NCBI GenBank assembly: GCA_025362295.1
Contig: JANYGX010000030.1
Span: 1-47,648 of the forward strand
Direction: 5' to 3'
From: Sphingomonadales bacterium
GTDB taxonomy: Bacteria > Pseudomonadota > Alphaproteobacteria > Sphingomonadales > Sphingomonadaceae
Length of the DNA stretch: 47,648 bases
Each line of letters opens with the position of its first letter. The stretch's first letter is position 1. Below, in pieces: positions 24,507 through 31,960 of the stretch. The notes beneath the pieces are model-generated. The model made no database searches, was not told the origin of the DNA, and saw nothing but the letters and a program-made list of their open reading frames with translations. A program made the position numbers and the translations under genes.

Positions 24507-24570
24507 GTTATAAATCTTAATCCCCCAGCTGTAGTGGTTCTAACCCAGTAACCCATACTACAAGTAGTGG
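24507..24570 (-). promoter_or_regulatory. Candidate nrdA promoter with two NrdR-box-like palindromes
   Basis: On the minus strand TATAAC (complement of 24507-24512) is preceded after 17 bases by ACTACA (complement of 24530-24535), a weak -35. Two 16-base windows resemble the NrdR box as I recall it (ACACTATATATAGTGT). Window 24555-24570 has 11 of 16 matches and contains the perfect palindrome ACTAC-AA-GTAGT. Window 24522-24537 has 9 of 16 matches. Their centres are 33 bases apart, close to the ~31-32 expected for a cooperative pair. The matches are moderate. Confidence 0.35.
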
Positions 24571-24834
24571 CTTAGATCGACTCGCAGAGCAATATGGTAT
24601 TTTTTTATCTTTGATCAATTCATCTCTTGACGATTAGCAATCAAGGTGAATCAAGCCCCCTGATATCTGAAATCGCAGCCCACAATCAACTGTTCACCCA
24701 GTTCAATATTTATCGAAAATCGTTGCTAAGATTACTGATTTTGTAGGTGTGTCATGAGACCAGCGTGTGGGGTCAGAAATTAAATTCCCCGTTTCAAAAA
24801 AAATCGATACGCAAGTGATTTAAATCCTCTCTTT
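24571..24834. other. Intergenic stretch without a recognisable gene
   Basis: This AT-rich sequence lies between the nrdA control region and the Fur-type box. It contains a short direct repeat (ATCAAGGTG-AATCAAG around 24640-24657) and the segment GGGGTCAGAAATTAAATTCC near 24769. That segment resembles motifs often seen at the edges of REP-associated transposase elements. No open frame has a ribosome site or family resemblance. Confidence 0.4.
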
Positions 24835-24839
24835 CAATT

Positions 24840-24858
24840 AATAATCATTCTTATTATC
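24840..24858. promoter_or_regulatory. Fur-type iron box
   Basis: On the minus strand this 19-mer reads GATAATAAGAATGATTATT, against the classical GATAATGATAATCATTATC. The flanking AATT/AATT arms extend the symmetry. It ends 18 bases before the cupredoxin ATG and so would overlap its promoter. Iron-dependent repression of the cupredoxin/outer-membrane gene pair is inferred. Confidence 0.6.
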
Positions 24859-24876
24859 AATTAACGTGTTTGTAGA

Positions 24877-25248
24877 ATGAAAGTCAAAAACAATATGCAC
24901 GTTTTAAAATCTTTGTCGTTCGTCGCAGCGGCCATTTGCATTTCCGGCGCACTGCCACTGGCCGTTCAAGCCGCAACAAAAACCATGAATGAATTTACTT
25001 TAACGCTAAAAAATCATGTGTTTATGCCAGCCACTCTCACGGTGCCCGCTGGTCAGAAAATTCACATTATTATGATCAATCAAGACAACAGCGAAGAAGA
25101 GTTCGACAGTGATGATCTGGGCCGCGAGATTTGGGTCAAACCTCTTGGTCAGGCCGATGTCTATTTTGGGCCACTTAAGGCAGGCCATTATAACTTTCAG
25201 GGCGAAATGCACGCTTCTACTGCGCAAGGAATCATAGATGTTAAATAA
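24877..25248 (+). CDS. Periplasmic cupredoxin-domain protein
   Basis: This 123-residue exported protein has a Sec signal peptide (hydrophobic core around residues 12-28, cleavage near VQAAT) and one cupredoxin_1 domain, like the domain fused in EfeO or found beside FTR1 iron permeases. Visible candidate ligands are the acidic EEEFDSDD cluster and the late GEMHAST (Met and His). The mature chain has no Cys, so it is not a classical type I copper protein. ATG 24877 or ATG 24895 could be the start. It is preceded by a Fur-type box and overlaps the outer-membrane protein gene by 11 bases. It probably supports ferrous iron or copper-assisted iron uptake. The permease that usually follows is missing here. 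Confidence 0.85.
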   Translation: MKVKNNMHVLKSLSFVAAAICISGALPLAVQAATKTMNEFTLTLKNHVFMPATLTVPAGQKIHIIMINQDNSEEEFDSDDLGREIWVKPLGQADVYFGPLKAGHYNFQGEMHASTAQGIIDVK

Positions 25249-25969
25249 ATATTATGGTGCGCTCGTTGGTGTTGCGCTCTCAATGCCTGCCTATGCCGGT
25301 GATCAGGTCTATTCACCTATCGTTGAAAAAGGCGAATGGGAATTTGAAAGCCGGTTGTTGTTCAGCCACGACAGGGACCCAGCCATCAACGGCGCACAAA
25401 ATCATATTTTTGAAATCGGCTATGGCCTCACACATCGCTGGGCCAGTTCTTTTCTGCTTGAGGTTGAACGAAGCTCTGGCGAAAAAGCCCGTGCCACACA
25501 CTTTGCTTGGGAAAACATCGTTCAATTGACACCACAAGGCAAATACTGGCTCGATGTTGGGGCTTATATTGAGCTTGAAAAAGGTTTAAATGGTGATGCC
25601 AATGAAATTGAAACCAAGCTTCTGCTGGAAAAACAGATTGGTCATATGATTGTAACAGCCAACCCCATTTTCAAAAAAAATATCAGTGGCAAAGATGAGC
25701 TGGGTGTTAAATTTGGTTACAGCTGGCGTACGCAATATCGTTTGAGCCGGAAATTTGGCTTTGGTTTGGAGGGTTATGGTCAACTTGGCGAGATCAGGCA
25801 ATTTTTGCCAGCAAGCGAGCAATATCACACCATTGGCCCCGCCATTCTAGGGCGGCTGCCATTCAGCAAAGGTCATCTGAAATATGATCTGGCCTATCTG
25901 CGCGGTCTAACGGCCAGCACACCCGCGTCATCCTTTCAATTTAATCTGGAATATGAAATACGATTTTAA
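25238..25969 (+). CDS. Predicted outer-membrane beta-barrel protein
   Basis: This 243-residue protein has a signal peptide (MLNKYYGALVGVALSMPAYA). Alternating-hydrophobicity strands rich in Trp and Tyr follow, ending in an aromatic EYEIRF, the C-terminal signature of outer-membrane barrels. It does not resemble a porin family that I can name. AGGA lies 7 bases before the ATG, inside the cupredoxin gene. The two are overlapped and so co-expressed, presumably under the Fur-type box. In iron-permease operons a protein of this kind sits between the cupredoxin and FTR1 genes. Its stop overlaps the stop of the convergent small gene. Confidence 0.75.
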   Translation: MLNKYYGALVGVALSMPAYAGDQVYSPIVEKGEWEFESRLLFSHDRDPAINGAQNHIFEIGYGLTHRWASSFLLEVERSSGEKARATHFAWENIVQLTPQGKYWLDVGAYIELEKGLNGDANEIETKLLLEKQIGHMIVTANPIFKKNISGKDELGVKFGYSWRTQYRLSRKFGFGLEGYGQLGEIRQFLPASEQYHTIGPAILGRLPFSKGHLKYDLAYLRGLTASTPASSFQFNLEYEIRF

Positions 25970-26316
25970 TGAATCTGATGGGCATCATTAAGACGGTAAA
26001 CGATACCATCAGGGTCTGATTTTACGAGTTCAAGCTGGGCTTCAAGCAGCAACGGTTCGCGTTGATACGGCACGGGCAACGAAGCATGTATTTGCATCCA
26101 GAGTTCAGAGTTGGGTTTCGTTGGGACAACGCAGTCAGGCGCGCTTTGCCACGCACCTTCGGTGCGCTGTTCCGCTAATCGGGTTTGTCCAAGCAATTGC
26201 CAGCTCACACTGCCGCTGACGGACTCTGCCTGTCGGCAGGTGTCGGCGGCACGGGCAGTGCCACGCAAGCCAAACAGCAGTGCCAAAAATAAAAGGCTGG
26301 ATTTTTTCAAAATCAT
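25966..26316 (-). CDS. Small exported protein, unknown function
   Basis: This is a 116-residue protein if started at the ATG at 26316; a TTG at 26325 would add three residues. A strong Sec signal peptide (MILKKSSLLFLALLFGLRGTARA) is followed by a ~90-residue mature domain with two Cys (in DTCRQAE and PDCVVPT) that could form a disulfide. I recognise no family. It converges on the outer-membrane protein gene, and the two stop codons overlap. A perfect palindrome lies 2 bases before its ATG, in the place of a ribosome site. The Lrp-type gene ends 61 bases upstream on the same strand. Confidence 0.65.
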   Translation of the reverse strand: MILKKSSLLFLALLFGLRGTARAADTCRQAESVSGSVSWQLLGQTRLAEQRTEGAWQSAPDCVVPTKPNSELWMQIHASLPVPYQREPLLLEAQLELVKSDPDGIVYRLNDAHQIH

Positions 26317-26317
26317 G

Positions 26318-26335
26318 TCAATCAATTTTGATTGA
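26318..26335. promoter_or_regulatory. Perfect 18-bp palindrome abutting a start codon
   Basis: TCAATCAA-TT-TTGATTGA is an exact inverted repeat of 8-bp arms with a 2-base spacer. It ends 2 bases from the ATG at 26316 of the small exported protein. It could be an operator, perhaps of the adjacent Lrp/AsnC regulator, or an RNA hairpin that hides the start. Confidence 0.55.
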
Positions 26336-26377
26336 TATATGTTAAATAGTGTTTTGGTTTATATGACTATTTTTAGA

Positions 26378-26875
26378 TTAATTGTCTGAATCTGTTGTGA
26401 CGGGTTCCCGTTTCACCGGAACACCGGGCAGAAGTTTTGAGGTGCGGATAGTGAGCGATGTTTTCACACTTGTTACATTTGGTGCCGGAGTGATCGATGT
26501 CGTGAGGAATTTCTGGAAGCGCTGCAAGTCTTCACAGACAATTTTCAGAATGAAATCAATATCACCGTTCAACATGTGGCATTCCCGCACCTCTGGCAAG
26601 GTGCTCATATGCTGTTCAAAGGCTTGAAGATCAGCTTCTGCTTGTGAGCGAAGCCTCACGAGAGCGAAAACGCATATGCTATAACCAAGACTGTCCGCAT
26701 CCAGATCTGCATGGTAACTTTTAATAATGCCGGCCTCTTCCAGTGCCCGCACCCGCCTCAGACATGGTGGCGCAGTGATACCCGCTTTTTCAGCCAATTC
26801 TACATTCGTTATACGTCCATTGACCTGCAATTCGTCGAGAATAATCCGGTCTATGACGTCAAGCCTACGTACCAT
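26378..26875 (-). CDS. Lrp/AsnC family transcriptional regulator
   Basis: This 165-residue DNA-binding protein has an N-terminal helix-turn-helix (DRIILDELQVNGRITNVELA and then KAGITAPPCLRRVRALEEAG) and a C-terminal RAM-type sensing domain (from about residue 66, including VRECHMLNGDIDFILKI). Members bind amino acids and form octamers. I place the start at the ATG at 26875 because AGGA lies 8 bases upstream; three ATGs further upstream (to 26899) have no ribosome site. A ~20-residue polar tail after KLLPGVP is unusual in length. It is divergent from the kinase-like gene. Its targets are unknown, and the palindrome at 26318 is a candidate. Confidence 0.93.
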   Translation of the reverse strand: MVRRLDVIDRIILDELQVNGRITNVELAEKAGITAPPCLRRVRALEEAGIIKSYHADLDADSLGYSICVFALVRLRSQAEADLQAFEQHMSTLPEVRECHMLNGDIDFILKIVCEDLQRFQKFLTTSITPAPNVTSVKTSLTIRTSKLLPGVPVKREPVTTDSDN

Positions 26876-26966
26876 ATGATAATTCCTAGTCATCATCATG
26901 CATCAAAACACCATCTCAAGCAACATAATTGCGCGAATGAAAAAATCTTAACAGATATTTTCCATA

Positions 26967-27082
26967 TTAACCATTTGGTAACGATGACAAGCCGAAACAG
27001 AGTTGATAAAGTTTTGACAATGTAATGAATATTCCAACGCTCTTAAAATAAACTTTATACATATTCGTTAACGACTGATTAC
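26967..27082 (+). promoter_or_regulatory. Two CtrA-like sites upstream of the kinase-like gene
   Basis: TTAA-N7-GTAA (26967-26981, with the TTAACCAT half-site) and TTAA-N7-TTAC (27068-27082) each match 7 of 8 bases of the alphaproteobacterial CtrA motif TTAA-N7-TTAA. They lie in the AT-rich divergent region between the Lrp-type gene and the kinase-like gene. The second ends 9 bases before the latter's ATG. Confidence 0.35.
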
Positions 27083-27091
27083 GGCCACCAC

Positions 27092-29083
27092 ATGAATAAT
27101 GATGTTTTTGATGGGCCAGTCCTGGCCCCTATAGATTTAACAGCTGGAGGTTTTCAGGGGCGGCAAAACACGTCTGTTTCCAACACTGAAATCTTAGGCG
27201 AGACGGCCAGCACGTCACAAATCAGGCGTCACGACGACATGGTGGCTAATTTGTTGCGGACAGAAAACAATTCATCTCCCAATATGCGGCAGACCCTTTA
27301 CCGCAACTTGCTGGATTTGATGATGCAAAACCGTCCGTCAACGGTGGGTGAAGTCCGGCCTGCCATTTTTGCGGCGCTTGATCGTTTAAAGCCGACGGTG
27401 GATATTGATATCAGGTCTGCCGTTGCCAGGCGAATTGCGCGCCAACGTCTGCCACAGGCCCATGATCTTATCGCTTGGCTGCTGAATGACAAGGCAATCG
27501 CTGCTGGTGATATTTTAAGCTGCGTCCAGCTTGACGATGACAACTGGCTTAATCTTCTGTCAAAACTTGATGCCAAGCAAAGAGGTTTTTTAAGCCATCG
27601 TACGGACCTTAATGAATTTGTTACACGAGCGCTTTTTTCACTGGGTCAGCCAATTTTATTATTGCAGAACAATGCTGAATTTCAGAGTGACAGAACGGTT
27701 GATCATCTGTTTCTGCGGGAAGCAGCAACACCCGGTAGGCCGGATGAACTTTCTGATGAAGCACAGAAACAGGTGAGGGATCTTATCCAGCGCATTGATG
27801 ACTTTCGCAAAGGTCGAGATCGTAAACCGGCACCTTTTGTACGTTTGACAACGGTTGAACAGGGTGCGCACCATGTTCCGGATATGGCCTATGCTGAAGG
27901 TGGGACTTTTACTGCCGCTGCCAACGATGATCAGAGTGTGTCTCGGCATCCTGTTGAGCCGGACGAGCCGACTTTAATGCTCACGTCGCCGCTGATGGAT
28001 ATTGCTGCTGTCCTGTCGGATTGGCAGTGGGAGACCGACCGTTTTGGTGTGTTCATATTTATACAAGCCGGACCACTGACAAACCCGGCCGTCGCTGGTG
28101 CTGTTCCCTCGCTGAAGGGGCAGCTGTTTATTGATTGGTGCACACGTTCGCCAACCTTACCGCGTATTCAAAAAGCCATACAGCGCCGTTGCGGATTTCG
28201 CGACGCTCCGGTGCCAATTATAGATGGTACATTGGCTGGCTTATGGAGCATGTCAGCGGTTCCTGTATTTGAAGCTGGTTCAGGGGTGTTTAAGGGGTAC
28301 AGGGGCACGGCCATGCGTCAGGCTGTGGCGATATCGGCCGAACAGCCACACGGGCAAACCCCAGCCAACGCCAAGACCGCCGATCATAGCAATGCTACCG
28401 AAATCCTGTCGGCCTTGGCGCATGAAACGCGCACACCGCTCAATGCAATCATGGGTTATGCCGAATTGATCGGGATGCAGCCATTTGGCAAAATAAACCA
28501 AGCATATCATGCAAAAGCCGCTGCTATTCTTGTAGAATCCAACAAATTGCTACGGGCACTTGATGATGTCTCTGATAGCGCCCGACTGGAGGAGGGGGCC
28601 TTTCCGCTTCACGCAGCGCCCTTTGATATTGAGGGTCTGTTGAATGAATTAATGGAAGAGTTTGAGCCAATAGCTCGGAGTAGTGGTGTCGTGCTCAGCG
28701 TCAAAACCAATATGGGGCTACCAATGATCTGGAGCGACAGGGATGTTGTGCAACGATGTCTTGGCAGATTGATTTTTGCAATGTTATCAACGGCTCACGA
28801 AGGCGAGTCCTTGGTGATATCGTTAAGGGCCGCAAAAAATGATCATGTTCAATTTTCTATAACTCGCCCGGAAAAGTTGCAAGGAATGAAGGCAGACGCA
28901 TTGTTCGACCCCTTAAAAAATCATCATGCGTCTGACGGCTCACAACATGGCCTTGGCATAGGTTTTGGACTTCGTCTCGTGCGTCAGCTCGCTGTGGCCA
29001 TTGGCGGGAGCCTTCATATTGAAGCTGCAACCCTGCACCTTACCTTGCCAGCTGTGGCCCAGATATCCGCTCTAAAAGCTTGA
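27092..29083 (+). CDS. Histidine-kinase-like protein with decayed ATP-binding motifs
   Basis: This is a 663-residue cytosolic protein. The N-terminal ~210 residues are helical and HEAT/DUF2336-like (two or three short repeats such as VARRIARQRLPQAHDLIAWLL). A PAS-like middle (about 300-410, WQWETDRFGVFIF onward) is followed by a HisKA dimerisation segment with the H-box ALAHETRTPLNAIMGYAEL (His444). In the HATPase region the N-box, usually NLLSNA, reads AMLSTA, and no D-x-G-x-G box is present. Only a G2-like GLGIGFGLRL block remains, so ATP binding is doubtful. No receiver domain or cognate regulator is adjacent. No strong ribosome site precedes the ATG. Possible CtrA sites lie upstream. Confidence 0.8.
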   Translation: MNNDVFDGPVLAPIDLTAGGFQGRQNTSVSNTEILGETASTSQIRRHDDMVANLLRTENNSSPNMRQTLYRNLLDLMMQNRPSTVGEVRPAIFAALDRLKPTVDIDIRSAVARRIARQRLPQAHDLIAWLLNDKAIAAGDILSCVQLDDDNWLNLLSKLDAKQRGFLSHRTDLNEFVTRALFSLGQPILLLQNNAEFQSDRTVDHLFLREAATPGRPDELSDEAQKQVRDLIQRIDDFRKGRDRKPAPFVRLTTVEQGAHHVPDMAYAEGGTFTAAANDDQSVSRHPVEPDEPTLMLTSPLMDIAAVLSDWQWETDRFGVFIFIQAGPLTNPAVAGAVPSLKGQLFIDWCTRSPTLPRIQKAIQRRCGFRDAPVPIIDGTLAGLWSMSAVPVFEAGSGVFKGYRGTAMRQAVAISAEQPHGQTPANAKTADHSNATEILSALAHETRTPLNAIMGYAELIGMQPFGKINQAYHAKAAAILVESNKLLRALDDVSDSARLEEGAFPLHAAPFDIEGLLNELMEEFEPIARSSGVVLSVKTNMGLPMIWSDRDVVQRCLGRLIFAMLSTAHEGESLVISLRAAKNDHVQFSITRPEKLQGMKADALFDPLKNHHASDGSQHGLGIGFGLRLVRQLAVAIGGSLHIEAATLHLTLPAVAQISALKA

Positions 29084-29248
29084 ATTTCTGCAATTTTTAT
29101 TGCATAAATCATAGATATGTTTTGGTTCGCCAAAAGGCACTATAACCGCGATAAGTCGCTACATTTCCCTTGAAAACAACACTGTAAAAGCCTATACATA
29201 CTTTACGGACAAATAAATCCGGTTAATGTTCATGAAAGAGGTTTGTTT

Positions 29249-29980
29249 ATGGCTAACAACGCAGATCCTAGATTTACTGTTTCTGATGGTCAGTCACGGC
29301 GAGGCACCAAGGACGCATCGCTTGACCAGGGCCTGCGCACATACATGTTGGGTGTGTATAACATGATGGCACTAGGCGTTGTATTGACCGGTGCGGTTGC
29401 CTATCTCATCAGCAGCAACGCAGCGCTTATGCAAATGATTTACACAACACCACTCAAGTATGTGGTTATGTTCGCCCCGCTGGCTGTCGTGATGTTTTTC
29501 AGTTTTCGCATCAATCAGATGGCAGCCGGAACAGCACAGCTGCTGTTCTGGGTTTATGCAGCACTTGTGGGTGCTTCGATTGCATTTATTTTTACCGTCT
29601 ACACCGGTGGGTCTGTTGCCAAAGTCTTTTTCATATCAGCCGCCGCTTTCGGCAGCCTAAGCTTATATGGTTACACAACCGAGAAGAGCTTGTCTGGCAT
29701 GGGCACATTCTTGTTTATGGGCGTGATAGGCATTGTTATTGCTTCGCTGGTTAACATTTTCCTGAAGTCACAAATGCTTGATTTTGTTGTCAGTATCATA
29801 GGTGTTTTGGTATTTGCAGGTCTGACGGCTTACGATACGCAAAAAATCAAAGCATTGTATTATGCTGGCGATAGTCAGGATGCCATGTCCAAGAAGGTAA
29901 CGATGGGCGCATTGCAACTCTATCTGGACTTTCTCAACATGTTCATGTTCTTGCTGCGCTTGTTTGGCGGTCGCCGTTAA
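29249..29980 (+). CDS. Bax inhibitor-1 / YccA family membrane protein
   Basis: This 243-residue inner-membrane protein has about seven hydrophobic helices and belongs to the BI-1 (TMBIM) family, some members of which are pH-sensitive calcium leak channels. The N-terminal tail is polar (about 35 residues). The late TAYDTQKIK segment, with the paired Asp/Glu expected of the family, and the C-terminal LYLDFLNMFMFLLRLFGGRR are diagnostic. ATG 29249 is chosen because GAGG (29238-29241) is 7 bases upstream; a TTG two codons earlier is ignored. A strong terminator follows at 30040. Confidence 0.95.
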   Translation: MANNADPRFTVSDGQSRRGTKDASLDQGLRTYMLGVYNMMALGVVLTGAVAYLISSNAALMQMIYTTPLKYVVMFAPLAVVMFFSFRINQMAAGTAQLLFWVYAALVGASIAFIFTVYTGGSVAKVFFISAAAFGSLSLYGYTTEKSLSGMGTFLFMGVIGIVIASLVNIFLKSQMLDFVVSIIGVLVFAGLTAYDTQKIKALYYAGDSQDAMSKKVTMGALQLYLDFLNMFMFLLRLFGGRR

Positions 29981-30039
29981 TCCCATATGGCGCGTTTGAT
30001 ACAATTCAGGCTTTCTGTCTAAGCGACGCTTTACGAATT

Positions 30040-30075
30040 GAATTCCCTGCCTCATCGGCGGGGAATTCGCATTTT
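30040..30075 (+). terminator. Rho-independent terminator after the BI-1 gene
   Basis: A 12-bp stem (30040-30051 with 30057-30068, one G-U pair) with a 5-base loop is followed by GCATTTT. It stands 60 bases after the BI-1 stop codon. Confidence 0.75.
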
Positions 30076-30183
30076 AAAGGCAACCTTTCATCGCATTCAG
30101 CCTGTTGTTTACCTTGTATTTGCTAGTGATGAAGTTACATATCTGGTAGTTTAAAATTAAAAGAAGGTAACAGGAGTTATCAT

Positions 30184-30852
30184 ATGAGCGGTATATCAAA
30201 GATTTTAAGCCTCGTTTTCTCAATGTTCATGCTTGCGGCCTGTGTTGGCAACCAGATTGCAACGGATGTGGCCCGTTTTCATCAACTGCCGAAACCGACT
30301 GGTGAAACGTTTAAGGTCGTTCCGTCTGATGCTTCAAAAAATGGCAGCCTTGAATTTTCTAGCTATGCAAACCTTGTATCGAACCAGCTTATACAGCTCG
30401 GTTACAAACCGGTTGAAAGCAATGGTCAGGCAATTCTGGTCGTTAAGATGGATTACTCAATCAACCAAGGTCAGGAAAAGCTTGATACGCGTTCAGGGTC
30501 GGCTTTTGCCTATTATCATTACGATCCGTTTTACCGCGGATTTTATCGCGGCTATGGCCATCATGGTTTTGGTTATGACGGATTCGGCTACGGCTTTGAT
30601 GATCCTTTTTACAGACAACCTGAAGTCTATAGCTACACAGCTTTTACCCGCAAAATGTCTATGGTGATCGAGCGTGATAAAGGTGGCCAGAAGCTGTTCG
30701 AAGGTCGGGTTGAATCTATCGGGCGTGATAACCGCTTGCCTGAGTTGATGCCATATCTTGTACAAGCCATGTTTACTGGTTTCCCGGGTGATTCCGGCAT
30801 CACCAAGCGCATTATTATTGATCTGCCAAAAACGGCTGCGCACATACAATAA
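30184..30852 (+). CDS. DUF4136 lipoprotein with Gly/Tyr-rich loop
   Basis: This 222-residue lipoprotein has a signal peptide ending in the lipobox LAAC (Cys20), so it is anchored in the inner or outer membrane facing the periplasm. The mature chain fits DUF4136, an alpha/beta fold of unknown role (FHQLPKPTGETFKVVPSD start, LVSNQLIQLGYKPVE helix, VVKMDYSI strand). Between residues ~113 and 146 it carries an unusual Tyr/Gly/Phe/His-rich insert (DPFYRGFYRGYGHHGFGYDG and onward). AGGAG precedes ATG 30184. DUF2333 and universal stress protein genes follow on the same strand. Confidence 0.88.
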   Translation: MSGISKILSLVFSMFMLAACVGNQIATDVARFHQLPKPTGETFKVVPSDASKNGSLEFSSYANLVSNQLIQLGYKPVESNGQAILVVKMDYSINQGQEKLDTRSGSAFAYYHYDPFYRGFYRGYGHHGFGYDGFGYGFDDPFYRQPEVYSYTAFTRKMSMVIERDKGGQKLFEGRVESIGRDNRLPELMPYLVQAMFTGFPGDSGITKRIIIDLPKTAAHIQ

Positions 30853-30928
30853 GCGGCGTGTGTTTGCTAAAGGGCTTGGCCTGAGGTCTTAAGTGGGTTA
30901 ACTTCTTTGTATAAAAGAGGAAACAGCT

Positions 30929-31948
30929 ATGATGACTTGGGCCGCCATAAAAAACAGTTTGGGTATAAAATCTAGCTCAGGGCATGGCGACGTAGCGGCA
31001 TCACCAGCGTTAGAAGGTAAAAAGCCGTGGTTTAAAGATGTTGGTTCCCGGCTCAGCGTTCTCATAGCTTTGTTTGCTTTGACACAGGCTTATTACGGCT
31101 TGGGCGCCATGCTGTTGTCAACCATAGATGACAATATCAGCTATCGGCCCTCAACACCTGATTTACCGGCTGGCGGGAGCCAGGCGGTTGCCATGGTTTC
31201 TGCACTGATGAATAGGGAAGTCAACGTCCATGGTTGGAAGCCGAGCCAGCCGTGGCTCTATGCGTCGGCTTACATGGATAACATGCCGAATTATCAGCAA
31301 GGTATTTTGCTCACGTCACGGGCATTTTTACTGGAAATGAAAGATTATGTTGCCCGCTTAAGGGGCACCGGCGGCACAGACCCTGATCTTGATCAGGCTT
31401 TCTCGGACTTCAGTTATGCGCCAGATGTCTGGTTTTTTGCCGCTCGTTTTCCATTTTTGGGGGCATCTTCACCCCATTTTTATCGCGATGGCATCAGCCA
31501 CGTGCGGGCTTACAATGCGCGTGTGGCCAATCATCAGGCCGTTTACGAGCCGCGCGTTGACACCTTGTCGGCTGTTATAAATCGCCTTTCACTCAGTCTA
31601 GGCGATGCCAGCAACGACATTAAACTGCGGATGGCAAGCCCCGGTGGTTTGTTGGATACCAAGGCCGATGATGTGTTTTATCGCACCAAAGGGCAAGCCT
31701 ATGCTGCGTTGATGCTATTGCAAGCCATGCGACAGGATTATGATCGTATCATTCGAGATCGCGCGGCAGCCAACGTCTGGGCCGCAATGAGTGATGAGCT
31801 TAAATCCATTGTCAACATGAAACCATTTATTGTCAGCAATGGTTCGAGTGACTCAACACTGGTTGCCAATCACCTGGCCATTGAGGGTGTGGCGCTGGAA
31901 CGCGCACGGCAACGAATGCGGGAGCTGCAAAACATTCTTCAGCAATAG
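30929..31948 (+). CDS. DUF2333 family membrane protein
   Basis: This 339-residue protein has one N-terminal membrane helix (about residues 43-62, LSVLIALFALTQAYYGLGAML) and a large periplasmic helical domain. It matches the DUF2333 family through the VHGWKPSQPWLYASAYMDNM and YQQGILLTSRAFLLEMKDYV segments. The function is unknown. Late in the chain is ALMLLQAMRQDYDRII, typical of the family. GAGG lies upstream of the double ATG. It is followed 12 bases later by the universal stress protein gene, so the two are co-transcribed. Confidence 0.9.
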   Translation: MMTWAAIKNSLGIKSSSGHGDVAASPALEGKKPWFKDVGSRLSVLIALFALTQAYYGLGAMLLSTIDDNISYRPSTPDLPAGGSQAVAMVSALMNREVNVHGWKPSQPWLYASAYMDNMPNYQQGILLTSRAFLLEMKDYVARLRGTGGTDPDLDQAFSDFSYAPDVWFFAARFPFLGASSPHFYRDGISHVRAYNARVANHQAVYEPRVDTLSAVINRLSLSLGDASNDIKLRMASPGGLLDTKADDVFYRTKGQAYAALMLLQAMRQDYDRIIRDRAAANVWAAMSDELKSIVNMKPFIVSNGSSDSTLVANHLAIEGVALERARQRMRELQNILQQ

Positions 31949-31960
31949 GAGAACAGGGCT

